From M55B154 sp964486725 (GTDB lineage Bacteria > Spirochaetota > UBA4802 > UB4802): a stretch of DNA of 17,437 bases. The notes under the pieces are model-generated. The model did not search any database. It was given only the letters and a program-made list of their open reading frames with translations, and had not been told where the DNA came from. The position numbers and the translations under genes are program-made. This document shows positions 1 through 7,319 of this stretch, one piece after another. Numbering within the stretch: position 1 is the first letter of the stretch; each line of letters begins with the position of its first letter. The stretch covers positions 1 to 17,437 of the forward strand of contig CAZAOK010000078.1 of NCBI GenBank assembly GCA_964486725.1. Direction: 5' to 3'.

Positions 1-1
1 T

Positions 2-74
2 AGCCAGCTGCCGGAATCGAACCGGCGGCCTGCTCATTACGAGTGAGCTGCTCTACCGACTGAGCTAAGCTGGC
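2..74 (-). tRNA. tRNA-Thr (anticodon CGT)
   Basis: Read on the minus strand this 73-nt stretch folds as a full cloverleaf. The 7-bp acceptor stem is GCCAGCT with AGCTGGC, the D-arm starts TTAGCTCAGTCGG, and the T-arm carries the GGTTCGATTCC signature. The anticodon stem GCTCA/TGAGC encloses the loop CTCGTAA, which gives anticodon CGT and decodes ACG. The discriminator base is T. The single base left before the window edge is A rather than C, so CCA is not encoded and would be added after transcription. Confidence 0.96.
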
Positions 75-118
75 GGTGTTTTTTCATACATAGGTATATG
101 ACAATAATTGCGCCAATC

Positions 119-143
119 CATAAAAATTCAATAAATTTTTATG
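119..143. terminator. AT-rich hairpin between the double-cubane gene and tRNA-Thr
   Basis: A perfect 10-bp inverted repeat (CATAAAAATT and AATTTTTATG) encloses a 5-nt loop. It lies 3' of the double-cubane gene and 5' of tRNA-Thr, both on the minus strand. It has almost no G-C pairs and no separate T-run, so it is a weak terminator at best and may be a processing or regulatory structure. Confidence 0.3.
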
Positions 144-155
144 TAAGGGAGGTTT

Positions 156-194
156 TATTTGCCACAGTGAATATATAATCCAAAGTGGCAAATA
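156..194. repeat. 10-bp inverted repeat TATTTGCCAC / GTGGCAAATA
   Basis: Arms at 156-165 and 185-194 are perfect reverse complements separated by 19 nt. The element starts about 20 nt beyond the stop codon of the double-cubane gene. No T-run follows either arm on the minus strand, which argues against a simple terminator. It could be a protein-binding dyad or an mRNA 3'-end structure. Confidence 0.5.
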
Positions 195-214
195 TGGAAT
201 ATTTTAAGGGGAAA

Positions 215-1495
215 TCAACCTTTCATGCTTTCCACGAAAGCTTCAACACGGGTTTGTAATTGACCAGCATCTTCCTGGCTATAGTCTGTGTCAATTTGCA
301 GTACCGGGATCCCCGACTTTTTCAAATCATCAACGATTAACCCGCTCTCGATCTGGTAAGGCTGGCAGAACTGCAGGTTATACAATACAACACCATCGGC
401 ATTATAACTGTTACGCATTTCCCTGATCTTTTCAAGCCGTTCTGTATTGGGGGTGAAAACAGCGCAGTGGATTTTCATGTAACGATCTACAATGTTTTCC
501 ATCAATTCGTCAACACTGGAGCTACTCTCATCAGTGAGATACTCGTGACCTCTTTCGCCGGTGCATAATTCTTCACCAACAACAACCGCGTTTGAGTTTT
601 CAATTATGGCGGGCAATTTCCAGTTGGGAACTGCCATGGGGCAGCCGGTAACAATTAACCGGGGAGTACCGGCACTGACCGCACCCTGCTTGTTTTTGAT
701 CCGTTCTTCAAGCTCGTCTGCAATCGCATTAACAGAATCGGTAAATCGAACGGGGTCATCGTAAAAGAATACCTGGCTTATCAAAAGTGCGTCAAGACCA
801 GAGATGGGCGCAGGGTCGGCATTACGCAGCGCGTAGATCCTGTTCATAGCCTTGCGCTTATTATTTACAATTGTAATGCTTTCTTTCAATTTACCTGCTT
901 CGATCTTTTTCCCGGAAAGTTCTTCAAGTTTGGCTGCAAAGCGGGTATATTCCTCAAAAAGCATTTTCCTGCCGTTATCATTTTTCACCTGGGGCAGATC
1001 CATGACGTACAGGTTATCAATAATCGACTGCCAGTGCTCATGGGATTTTTTCTTTCCATCGCAGGTGTTCTCGCCAACTACGAGGTCGCTTGATTCAAGG
1101 TAGGGACATACCTTTGCCAACTTGAAGCCAAGTGCTGATTTGATGAGTGAACACGTGTTGCGGGGTACATAGCCTTCTGCCATATCAAAAGCAAATTCAG
1201 CACCCGCGCATAACCCGACCGAAATACCGTCGATTGCAAGTATCAATTCTTCGGGAACATATACACAGAAAGAGCCGATAACCGTTCTGCCCTCTTTTCT
1301 TGCATCCACAAGTTCCTTTATCCTGAGGCCATGTATTTCACTTACAACAAAATCAAAGTATTCCATACCCTTGGGACGGTTACCCTGGCTGAGAAAATTC
1401 TCGTCATACATCTGTCCCACCGCTTCAAGTAACGCGTCATGTTTCTCAATATCAAGTCCCAGTTCCTGCCACATCGGTTTGTAATCTTCTGCCAT
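215..1495 (-). CDS. Double-cubane cluster protein, 2-hydroxyacyl-CoA dehydratase (HgdB/YjiM) family
   Basis: The 426-aa product belongs to the HgdB/FldC-like superfamily and matches the YjiM-type double-cubane cluster proteins in what I recall of that family. Shared signatures are LVVGENTCDGKKK (138-150), VTGCP (292-296), GEELCTG (307-313), a Cys-Gln-Pro motif near 377, and the C-terminal IDTDYSQEDAGQLQTRVEAF. Conserved cysteines at 77, 115, 130, 145, 295, 311, 344 and 377 are the likely cluster ligands. In characterised members an [8Fe-9S] cluster is reduced by a separate ATP-hydrolysing activator and reduces small molecules; the natural substrate is unclear. No activator gene lies beside it. 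The ATG follows AAGGAGA at good spacing. It is cytoplasmic, with no signal peptide. A true hydroxyacyl-CoA dehydratase would normally have two such subunits encoded together, and only one is present. Confidence 0.88.
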   Translation of the reverse strand: MAEDYKPMWQELGLDIEKHDALLEAVGQMYDENFLSQGNRPKGMEYFDFVVSEIHGLRIKELVDARKEGRTVIGSFCVYVPEELILAIDGISVGLCAGAEFAFDMAEGYVPRNTCSLIKSALGFKLAKVCPYLESSDLVVGENTCDGKKKSHEHWQSIIDNLYVMDLPQVKNDNGRKMLFEEYTRFAAKLEELSGKKIEAGKLKESITIVNNKRKAMNRIYALRNADPAPISGLDALLISQVFFYDDPVRFTDSVNAIADELEERIKNKQGAVSAGTPRLIVTGCPMAVPNWKLPAIIENSNAVVVGEELCTGERGHEYLTDESSSSVDELMENIVDRYMKIHCAVFTPNTERLEKIREMRNSYNADGVVLYNLQFCQPYQIESGLIVDDLKKSGIPVLQIDTDYSQEDAGQLQTRVEAFVESMKG

Positions 1496-1519
1496 TAGTT
1501 ATTCTCCTTATATGGTATA

Positions 1520-1533
1520 TTTGCATATGCAAA
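1520..1533. promoter_or_regulatory. Perfect 14-bp palindrome upstream of the double-cubane gene
   Basis: TTTGCATATGCAAA is a perfect palindrome located just upstream of the ribosome-binding site of the minus-strand gene. Its place in the leader or promoter region makes it a candidate operator. The only nearby -35-like hexamer is TTGACA on the minus strand (1560 to 1555), and no convincing -10 was found at the right distance. Confidence 0.4.
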
Positions 1534-1574
1534 CGTTAGTTTTGGGGCAGGATTTGTCAATATTAATATAATAA

Positions 1575-1607
1575 ATTTCAAATATCGATAAAAACGATAT
1601 ATGAAAT
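1575..1607. promoter_or_regulatory. Dyad with 13-bp arms in the divergent intergenic region
   Basis: Left arm ATTTCAAATATCG (1575-1587) and right arm CGATATATGAAAT (1595-1607) are reverse complements with one mismatch across a 7-nt spacer. The element lies between the divergent double-cubane gene and the membrane protein/sulfatase pair. Its symmetry and position suit a dimeric regulator, which could act on one or both genes. Confidence 0.45.
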
Positions 1608-1730
1608 ACAGTCATTGCAGGGTTTCAAAAATTATTGATGACTTAATAAAATATTTCTGTTTAAATACACTTTACCTGCCATCGCATAGTAAGCCTGACG
1701 TATTATTTATCAAATATTACGGAGGTTCAC

Positions 1731-2294
1731 ATGCCCAAAAATACCTTCATTAACCGTTTCGTGATGCCTGTGGCTCCGGTACTGTTGCTTGCCATGATCG
1801 GATATGCCTGCTATTTCGGGTCCCGTGGAATTGAACACTATACCCTTCACCAGGTTGTGGCTGCCGTATCGGGAACCCTGTATTTCACGGCAATTGCCTT
1901 TGGCACACTGTACGTTTATACATCAAGCCAGCTTCGTGGTGCGACAACGGGAGAAAGCATTCTGGCATCATTTATTATTCCTTTCACCTGGATGACAAAG
2001 GAGGTGCTGGTTCTTCTTGAATCTCATCCATTCATTGAGTGCCTATACTGGTACGTGAGCCCCCTGCATATCTGGCTGATGATTTTCATGGCCATTGAGA
2101 TGGGGGTAGCGTCCCTTATCGTACGGAAAAAGAAAATAAAACGTGGTGAACAACCAGGCGGCAAAATGATCCCCTTGCTGGTAATCGTGGCAGGACTTGT
2201 CATTTTCGTGTTTATGTACGCCTGGGGCAAGGGGGAGAATCTTTACGTTATTTTCCTTGAAGGGTACCGTTTGCTCTTTGGAAGCGGTATATAG
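1731..2294 (+). CDS. Multi-pass membrane protein of unknown function, upstream of a sulfatase
   Basis: I do not recognise this 187-aa protein. It has about five hydrophobic stretches, near residues 12-30, 42-65, 73-95, 107-130 and 144-165, joined by short loops. The cytosolic side is probably marked by the basic run RKKKIKRGEQ near 131-140. No catalytic or metal-binding motif is evident. The ATG follows CGGAGG at good spacing. The stop codon is 17 nt before the preferred sulfatase start, so the two genes very probably form one transcript. A role as membrane partner, anchor or transporter component for the sulfatase is an inference from position only. Confidence 0.75.
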   Translation: MPKNTFINRFVMPVAPVLLLAMIGYACYFGSRGIEHYTLHQVVAAVSGTLYFTAIAFGTLYVYTSSQLRGATTGESILASFIIPFTWMTKEVLVLLESHPFIECLYWYVSPLHIWLMIFMAIEMGVASLIVRKKKIKRGEQPGGKMIPLLVIVAGLVIFVFMYAWGKGENLYVIFLEGYRLLFGSGI

Positions 2295-2311
2295 GTAAAG
2301 GAGGAATGATC

Positions 2312-3772
2312 ATGAAAAACAAGTTCAATGAATATAACCTGTCGGATAAAATGAGCAGGCGAACCATTCTCAAGGTGACCGGAGCGGCACTTGGCGCCGG
2401 TTTGACTGGTGTTGCAGGTGGTGGGATAACCGGCAGCCTGTTTAATACACTGGGTACCGGTTCGGCACGGGCATTCGCGTCCCCGTCCGCCCTGAAAGGG
2501 AAACCCAATTTACTGTTCATACTTGGAGATAATCACAATGCGCGAACCATGGGTTGCGCCGGGCACCCCTTTATAAAGACGCCGGGTATGGATCGTCTTG
2601 CCCGGGAGGGGGTGATGTTTCAGCGGGCCTTCAATACTACATCGCTGTGCAGCCCGTCACGGGCAAGCATACTTGCCGGCATGTACGCTCACCGGCACGG
2701 GGTGCTGAACAACCATACACCATGGACGGACAAGGAAACCAGCTTTATGGAACATCTCAGCAGGGCAGGGTATGCCACTGCCTTCATCGGCAAGTGGCAC
2801 ATGCCGGGCAGGCTGCCCAAGTTCCCATTTCTTGATCTTTTCGTCACCTATACCTACCGCGAGGGGCAGGGGGCGTATTTTAACACTCCCATGCTGGTGA
2901 ACGGGAAAGAAGTTCCCTCACGCAAGCCCTACATCACAGAAGAAGTGACCGATTATGCCATTGAGTTCATAGAGAAGAACAACCCGAAGGACGGGGACAG
3001 GCCTTTCTGCGTGTACCTGTCCCACAGGCCCGGACATCCTCCTTTCCAGGCACCCGTTGATATATCGGGTATGTACGATGAGGCGGACGTGACCGAAGTG
3101 CTGCCTCCACACGTAGACCCTCTCTGGTACGGGAAGACCAACCAGAACGTGTTTCAGGGTGTGATGATGGGCTCCTACTATGACCAGTACCGCGGTTACT
3201 GCGAGACCCTTACCGCCATGGACAGGGACATCGTCAATATACTTGATTACCTTGACCAAAAGGGGCTCAGTGACAATACAATAGTCATCTACATGGGTGA
3301 CAACGGGATGCAGTGGGGCACCCATGACTGTCACGGCATACGGGAACCTTACGAGGACTCCATACGGCTGCCATTTATTGTGCGGGCACCGGGCATGGTG
3401 AAAGATCCGGGTGGTAAGCGAAAACAGATGGTGCTGAATATTGATATCGCCCCGACGCTGCTTGACCTGGCAGGGGTCAGAGCCCCTGACGACATGGATG
3501 GTATGAGTATTGTGCCGTCCATACGAAATCTGCGGGCAAAGACGCGAAATGACTTTTTGCTGGAATTCTGGCGGTACTATCCCGAGAACACACCATCATA
3601 CAGGGGTATTCGCACTGATCGTTACAAGTACGTGGAGTTTGAACGGGGAAGGGATCCGTGGCTTTTTGATCTCGATAATGATCCGCATGAAAAGAAGAAT
3701 TTATACGAAACTAAAAAAGGCAGAAAACTGGTGCCCGGTCTTAAGAAAAAGATGGAAACATATGCCAGGTAA
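2312..3772 (+). CDS. Tat-exported Cys-type sulfatase
   Basis: This 486-aa protein is a formylglycine sulfatase (alkaline phosphatase fold) that hydrolyses sulfate esters. The N-terminus carries a twin-arginine motif SRRTILK (15-21), then a hydrophobic run and a likely cleavage site after ARAFA, so export by Tat to the periplasm is predicted. The core motif CSPSRASILAG begins at Cys113, the residue expected to become formylglycine. Other active-site elements are GDN (Asp73-Asn74), KWH (161-163), His238, and GDNG (Asp330-Asn331). The usual second Asp of the first metal motif is Asn here, and the usual Thr before Gly in the signature is Ala. The start at 2312 is preferred over 2306 because AAAGGAGG at 2297-2304 is 7 nt from it and only 1 nt from the other. 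The substrate cannot be read from the sequence, and no maturase gene is in the window. Confidence 0.93.
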   Translation: MKNKFNEYNLSDKMSRRTILKVTGAALGAGLTGVAGGGITGSLFNTLGTGSARAFASPSALKGKPNLLFILGDNHNARTMGCAGHPFIKTPGMDRLAREGVMFQRAFNTTSLCSPSRASILAGMYAHRHGVLNNHTPWTDKETSFMEHLSRAGYATAFIGKWHMPGRLPKFPFLDLFVTYTYREGQGAYFNTPMLVNGKEVPSRKPYITEEVTDYAIEFIEKNNPKDGDRPFCVYLSHRPGHPPFQAPVDISGMYDEADVTEVLPPHVDPLWYGKTNQNVFQGVMMGSYYDQYRGYCETLTAMDRDIVNILDYLDQKGLSDNTIVIYMGDNGMQWGTHDCHGIREPYEDSIRLPFIVRAPGMVKDPGGKRKQMVLNIDIAPTLLDLAGVRAPDDMDGMSIVPSIRNLRAKTRNDFLLEFWRYYPENTPSYRGIRTDRYKYVEFERGRDPWLFDLDNDPHEKKNLYETKKGRKLVPGLKKKMETYAR

Positions 3773-3817
3773 GAATAGCCGGGAATGCCCAACGGTTTTT
3801 ATCGGGTTGCTAATGAA

Positions 3818-3856
3818 TGATCATAAAAAACAACTGAAGGCAGTTTTTATTGATCA
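3818..3856. terminator. Imperfect hairpin between convergent sulfatase and lipoprotein genes
   Basis: TGATCA at 3818-3823 pairs with TGATCA at 3851-3856, and AACTG (3832-3836) pairs with CAGTT (3841-3845) around an AAGG loop. A/T-rich segments between them can pair in part. The position between convergent genes suits a bidirectional terminator, but the stem has few G-C pairs and it overlaps the last codons of the minus-strand gene. Confidence 0.35.
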
Positions 3857-4545
3857 GTTTTGACCTGGAATTCCTTTTCCAGAAGCTGACGGGCCTTTTC
3901 AAGGTTTTCCCGTGAATCAAAGAAAATTCCCAACTGACTTGTATCGATCTGCGCGGAAGGCCTTTCGGAAGTATTGTTGATAATGGTACCTTCTTTTCCG
4001 GAAATAGCGGTATACTTTTCTTTGCTGCCAAAGAGCATGGCTACAAGGGAAGCAGGCACCTCACTCTCGGATGTTACCGTATCCGAGTGCACTGCCCTTA
4101 ATTTCCCATCGGTCTTCATGTTGATGGTATACCCGGGGACCATTCCGTCAAAGGTTTCCTTACCCTGCATGTCATATTCAATTTCGATCACGTTGTTCTT
4201 CTCGCGTGTGTCTTTCCAGGTGAAGCGGTCGCTGGTCAGTACACCAAATACCTCAAGGTTACCCGCTTTACCTTCGTTCACAAATTTGGTAAAACTTGAG
4301 ATGTTAATGGTAATGTTATACTTACTGGAAAGAACAGTCATGACTTGTTTCACAGGGAAAGATCGCATAACCCTGTATGCACTTGTACGGTTACTGCCCT
4401 TGTTATACACTACGAACCTTGTTAGATGAAATTCACGATCTTGCAGGGACTTCCACTGGCTGGTGCTCCAGATGGTACATGACATGAACAATGTACATGT
4501 AAGTATTAAAAAAAACCTGGAAATGATCCTGATTATCCTTCCCAT
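3847..4545 (-). CDS. Putative lipoprotein of unknown function
   Basis: I do not recognise the family of this 232-aa protein. It starts with a basic n-region and hydrophobic core (residues 1-22) ending FMSC at Cys23, which looks like a lipoprotein signal, though Phe at -3 and Met at -2 are not the standard lipobox. The start at 4545 is chosen because AGGAGG lies 7 nt upstream; the longer frame from 4605 has a poor N-terminus for export. The mature part is soluble and mixed alpha/beta. A C-terminal segment (about residues 200-226: FFDSRENLEKARQLLEKEF) looks helical. It is transcribed toward the sulfatase and is separated from etfB by a divergent intergenic region. Confidence 0.72.
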   Translation of the reverse strand: MGRIIRIISRFFLILTCTLFMSCTIWSTSQWKSLQDREFHLTRFVVYNKGSNRTSAYRVMRSFPVKQVMTVLSSKYNITINISSFTKFVNEGKAGNLEVFGVLTSDRFTWKDTREKNNVIEIEYDMQGKETFDGMVPGYTINMKTDGKLRAVHSDTVTSESEVPASLVAMLFGSKEKYTAISGKEGTIINNTSERPSAQIDTSQLGIFFDSRENLEKARQLLEKEFQVKTDQ

Positions 4546-4658
4546 GCAGCATCCTCCTGAATTTATTAAGTAATAATAAGAATATGATATGAATTTATAC
4601 GTCAATAAGAATACGGTATCTGTTTGTATACATACAAGTAATAATTATCTAATATCTC

Positions 4659-4686
4659 TTGACATAAATTTGACAATTATTACCAT
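4659..4686 (+). promoter_or_regulatory. Candidate promoter for etfBA with duplicated TTGACA
   Basis: TTGACA at 4659-4664 is followed after 16 nt by TACCAT, a 4/6 match to the -10 consensus. A second TTGACA lies at 4670-4675, 11 bp further on. The -10 match is weak, so the exact promoter is uncertain. Confidence 0.3.
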
Positions 4687-4752
4687 TGTGCCACATGTAT
4701 CATAATATTTTTGTGTTTTTCATGTAAAAATTTTATAGAAGGGAGTGGGACA

Positions 4753-5541
4753 ATGAAGATAGCTGTCTTAGTTAAACAGGTTCCGGATATGGAATCTAAG
4801 TTCAAGATTATTGATGACAGTAAAGTCGACGAATCCCAGATCGCGTTCAAGATGAACGATTTCGATGAGTACGCAGTAGAAGCAGCTCTGCAGCTCAAGG
4901 AAAAGTATGGTGGAGAAGTTGTTATTATTTCTTCCGGCCCAGACAGAATAACAAAAGAGATTCGTCAGGCATTCGCCATGGGAGGCGACTGGGGTGTACA
5001 CATTAAGGACGAACAGGTTGACGCAGGTGACAACTTTGTAGTTGCTGAAGCCCTGTACAAGGCTATAGACAGCCTTGGAGATGTTGACCTGGTGCTCAGT
5101 GGTGTACAGGCTGAAGACGACCAGGCTGCGGTTACCGGCGCAATGATAGCCGAAATGATGGGCGTACCGCACTGTACAAACTGTGTAAAGATTGAAGTTG
5201 GTGATGATCAGAAATCACTTACGGTAAACCGTGAGCTTGAAGGCGGACTGAACGAAGTATCAGATATGCCAATGCCAGCTGTACTCACAATCCAGTCAGG
5301 TATCAACCAGCCCAGGTATCCGACTCTTCCTGGTATTATGAAAGCTAAGAAGAAAAAACTTGATGTGAAAACAGCAGCCGACCTTGGCGCGTCAAATGTT
5401 GGTGAGGCGGGCTCGAAGACACAGTTCATGAAGATGTTCTTCCCTGTTGCTGAGCACATGGCTGAAATTATTGAAGGCGATGCTCCGGCAGCGGCTGCAA
5501 AGCTGGTTGAAAAGCTTAAAACTGAAGCGAAAGTGCTGTAA
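4753..5541 (+). CDS. etfB: Electron transfer flavoprotein, beta subunit
   Basis: The 262-aa product is the small subunit of the EtfAB heterodimer, a soluble flavoprotein that passes electrons from acyl-CoA and related dehydrogenases to a quinone oxidoreductase or another acceptor. Signatures are MKIAVLVKQVPD at the start, NDFDEYAVEAAL (35-46), GVQAEDDQ (117-124), and the dehydrogenase recognition loop PRYPTLPGIMKAKKKK (187-202). The recognition loop and the DDQ in place of the DGDT segment common in bifurcating ETFs favour the conventional, AMP-binding type; this is inference by motif. The start at 4753 is chosen because AGGGAG lies 8 nt upstream, and 14 extra residues from 4711 do not belong to the family. 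etfA follows after 14 nt. Confidence 0.96.
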   Translation: MKIAVLVKQVPDMESKFKIIDDSKVDESQIAFKMNDFDEYAVEAALQLKEKYGGEVVIISSGPDRITKEIRQAFAMGGDWGVHIKDEQVDAGDNFVVAEALYKAIDSLGDVDLVLSGVQAEDDQAAVTGAMIAEMMGVPHCTNCVKIEVGDDQKSLTVNRELEGGLNEVSDMPMPAVLTIQSGINQPRYPTLPGIMKAKKKKLDVKTAADLGASNVGEAGSKTQFMKMFFPVAEHMAEIIEGDAPAAAAKLVEKLKTEAKVL

Positions 5542-5555
5542 AAGGGGGGTACAAA

Positions 5556-6506
5556 ATGGCAAAGTTATTAGTAATAGCTGAACATAGAAATGGTGAAATA
5601 AGCGAAGGTACGCTGGAACTGTGTAAAGCGGCAAAGGAAGTGGCATCAGCTCTTGGCGCAGAACCTGCAGCTGCTGTGTTCTACAAGGACGACAGTATCG
5701 CGAATGAAGTAGCAAAGTATATTCCCGAGGTATTTGCGGTAGTAGATGCCAAGCTGGAAAACTATAATCCTGACACAACTGCAGATGCGGCGAAAGCTGT
5801 AATTGACGCGCAGGATGTTGCAGGCGTATTGATTCCGCATAGTTATGACGGTGTTGATTATGCTGCCAGGGTGGCCATGGCCATGGGTTGCGGTATTGTT
5901 TCAAACTGTAATAATATTGCTGAAGAAGGCGGAAAAGCGGTCTTTACACGAAGTATATACAATGGAAAGATCCAGGAAATTAAATCAGTAAAGGGTGATA
6001 AATTCGTAGCAACCTTTGAAAAAGGTGCCTACGATCCCGAAGCTGAAGGGTCTGCCGGTTCAGTAACTACTGTTGACGCAACTATCAACGATCCAAGAAG
6101 AAAGATGAAAGAAATCGTTGAAACAATGGCCGGTGCAGTAGATATCTCTCAGGCCCGGGTAATTGTTGCCGGTGGTCGGGGAACAAAGGACAAAGATAAG
6201 TACAACGAGGTTATCGTAAGCCTTGCACAGAAACTTGGCGGTGAATATGCCGCATCCAGGCCGGTAGTTGACTCTGGATGGACTGATCCTGCACGTCAGG
6301 TTGGTCAGTCAGGTAAGACGGTTAATCCCGATCTTTATATCGCCGCAGGTATATCCGGAGCGATCCAGCACGTTGCTGGCATGAAAGGTTCCAAGTGCAT
6401 TGTTGCAATTAACAAGGACCCTGAAGCTCCCATCTTTAACATTGCTACATATGGTATTGTAGGGGATCTTTTCGAAGTTCTTCCTGCTTTCCAGGAAAAC
6501 CTGTAA
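5556..6506 (+). CDS. etfA: Electron transfer flavoprotein, alpha subunit
   Basis: The 316-aa product is the FAD-binding large subunit of EtfAB, of normal length. The C-terminal FAD domain shows RVIVAGGRG (201-209), SRPVVDSGW (234-242), VGQSGKTV (249-256), GISGAIQH (265-272), NKDPEAPIF (286-294) and TYGIVGDLFEVLP (298-310). The N-terminal domain is less conserved, as usual. A G-rich ribosome-binding site precedes the ATG. The order etfB-etfA and the terminator right after it show a two-gene operon. No acyl-CoA dehydrogenase or ETF-quinone oxidoreductase is nearby, so the electron partners lie elsewhere. Confidence 0.97.
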   Translation: MAKLLVIAEHRNGEISEGTLELCKAAKEVASALGAEPAAAVFYKDDSIANEVAKYIPEVFAVVDAKLENYNPDTTADAAKAVIDAQDVAGVLIPHSYDGVDYAARVAMAMGCGIVSNCNNIAEEGGKAVFTRSIYNGKIQEIKSVKGDKFVATFEKGAYDPEAEGSAGSVTTVDATINDPRRKMKEIVETMAGAVDISQARVIVAGGRGTKDKDKYNEVIVSLAQKLGGEYAASRPVVDSGWTDPARQVGQSGKTVNPDLYIAAGISGAIQHVAGMKGSKCIVAINKDPEAPIFNIATYGIVGDLFEVLPAFQENL

Positions 6507-6535
6507 GAAACGAAAACTGTACCATAAACAATAAC

Positions 6536-6567
6536 AAAAAGGGTGCCTTAACGGGCACCCTTTTTTT
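6536..6567 (+). terminator. Rho-independent terminator of etfBA
   Basis: GGGTGCC (6541-6547) and GGCACCC (6554-6560) form a 7-bp G-C-rich stem with a 6-nt loop, followed by seven T and preceded by five A. It sits 30 nt after etfA and before the convergent beta-barrel gene. The flanking A and T runs allow it to work in both directions. Confidence 0.93.
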
Positions 6568-6609
6568 ATATGAAATAATGAAAAATATTTTGATGGGACA
6601 GTAGTTTGC

Positions 6610-7305
6610 CTAGAAAGTTTTGAAAAGAATTCCGATTTCTCCTCTCCCGTCATACATGTAATCTGTCCAGTCAGTATTGGAGGCGATGAGGTCGTTTGCG
6701 TAAAATTCTGCCATCATCGCAAGATAGATGTCAATAAACCTGGTGATATGGAAACGGAACCTGAGCCCCGTCCCAATACCGGGCTGCTGATAGCCCATAA
6801 ATTGGATTGCATTGCTCTCTTTGCCTTCAGCCGACATGGCTACATGAGTTATGTAACTGAAGTGAAAACCACCGAGAAGGTCAAGGCTTACAGACTTTCC
6901 ATTTAACGCGTAGAAAAAGTATAATGGCATCTGAATCATCTGCACGGTACTCTCAAGGTCTATTGGTTCAGTTTCGTCATACATTTCAAGAATCAATATG
7001 GAGTAATAGTAATATAATCCCGCATGAAGACCGGTGTTTTCAGAAAACATGTAGTCAAAGACAAAACCGCCTCCAGCTCCCCAGCCTGGTTTCCATTCAG
7101 GTTTTCCCCCGTCATCACGGCCACGCAGGTGAATGGCCGAAAACAGTCCACCCGTACCTGCAAGTCCAAACATGATATTTTTTGATGTATCCTGTTGCCT
7201 GGATGGTTCTTCTGATGAAAAAACGTCGGATGTAGTCATAATCAGTAATAGACAGAGCATCACGAGGCAGCCCAGGTTATTTATTCTTTTCTTGATATAG
7301 TGCAC
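6610..7305 (-). CDS. Predicted outer-membrane beta-barrel protein
   Basis: The 231-aa product has a signal peptide (KKR n-region, LCLLLIM core, cleavage near VFSS) and then alternating hydrophobic and glycine/aromatic strands such as GLHAGLYYYY and DLLGGFHFSY, ending in Phe as many outer-membrane barrels do. This resembles the small PorT/OmpW-like barrels; no specific family is claimed. The GTG at 7305 is preferred as start because GGGG lies 8 nt upstream and the n-region is then normal in length. The ATG at 7338 would overlap the bactofilin gene by 19 nt, lacks a ribosome-binding site and adds 11 residues. It is probably co-transcribed with the bactofilin gene just upstream. Confidence 0.78.
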   Translation of the reverse strand: MHYIKKRINNLGCLVMLCLLLIMTTSDVFSSEEPSRQQDTSKNIMFGLAGTGGLFSAIHLRGRDDGGKPEWKPGWGAGGGFVFDYMFSENTGLHAGLYYYYSILILEMYDETEPIDLESTVQMIQMPLYFFYALNGKSVSLDLLGGFHFSYITHVAMSAEGKESNAIQFMGYQQPGIGTGLRFRFHITRFIDIYLAMMAEFYANDLIASNTDWTDYMYDGRGEIGILFKTF

Positions 7306-7319
7306 AGTTGTTACCCCGT

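Noticed and set aside
2306..2311. Earlier ATG as start of the sulfatase
   Set aside because: The Shine-Dalgarno sequence ends 1 nt before it, too close for initiation. The ATG at 2312 has ideal spacing.
2918..3334. 138-codon open frame on the minus strand
   Set aside because: It lies wholly opposite the conserved sulfatase catalytic domain and has no domain of its own.
3974..4429. 151-codon open frame on the plus strand
   Set aside because: It is opposite the lipoprotein gene, which has a signal sequence and a strong ribosome-binding site; this frame has neither.
4546..4605. N-terminal extension of the lipoprotein gene
   Set aside because: The extension is Tyr-rich and would spoil the export signal; AGGAGG is placed for the ATG at 4545.
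4711..4752. N-terminal extension of etfB
   Set aside because: The extra residues are not part of the family and the ribosome-binding site lies inside them, before the ATG at 4753.
5392..5904. 170-codon open frame on the minus strand
   Set aside because: It is antisense to etfB and etfA. The product is a low-complexity Leu/Gln/His/Pro-rich sequence typical of a shadow frame.
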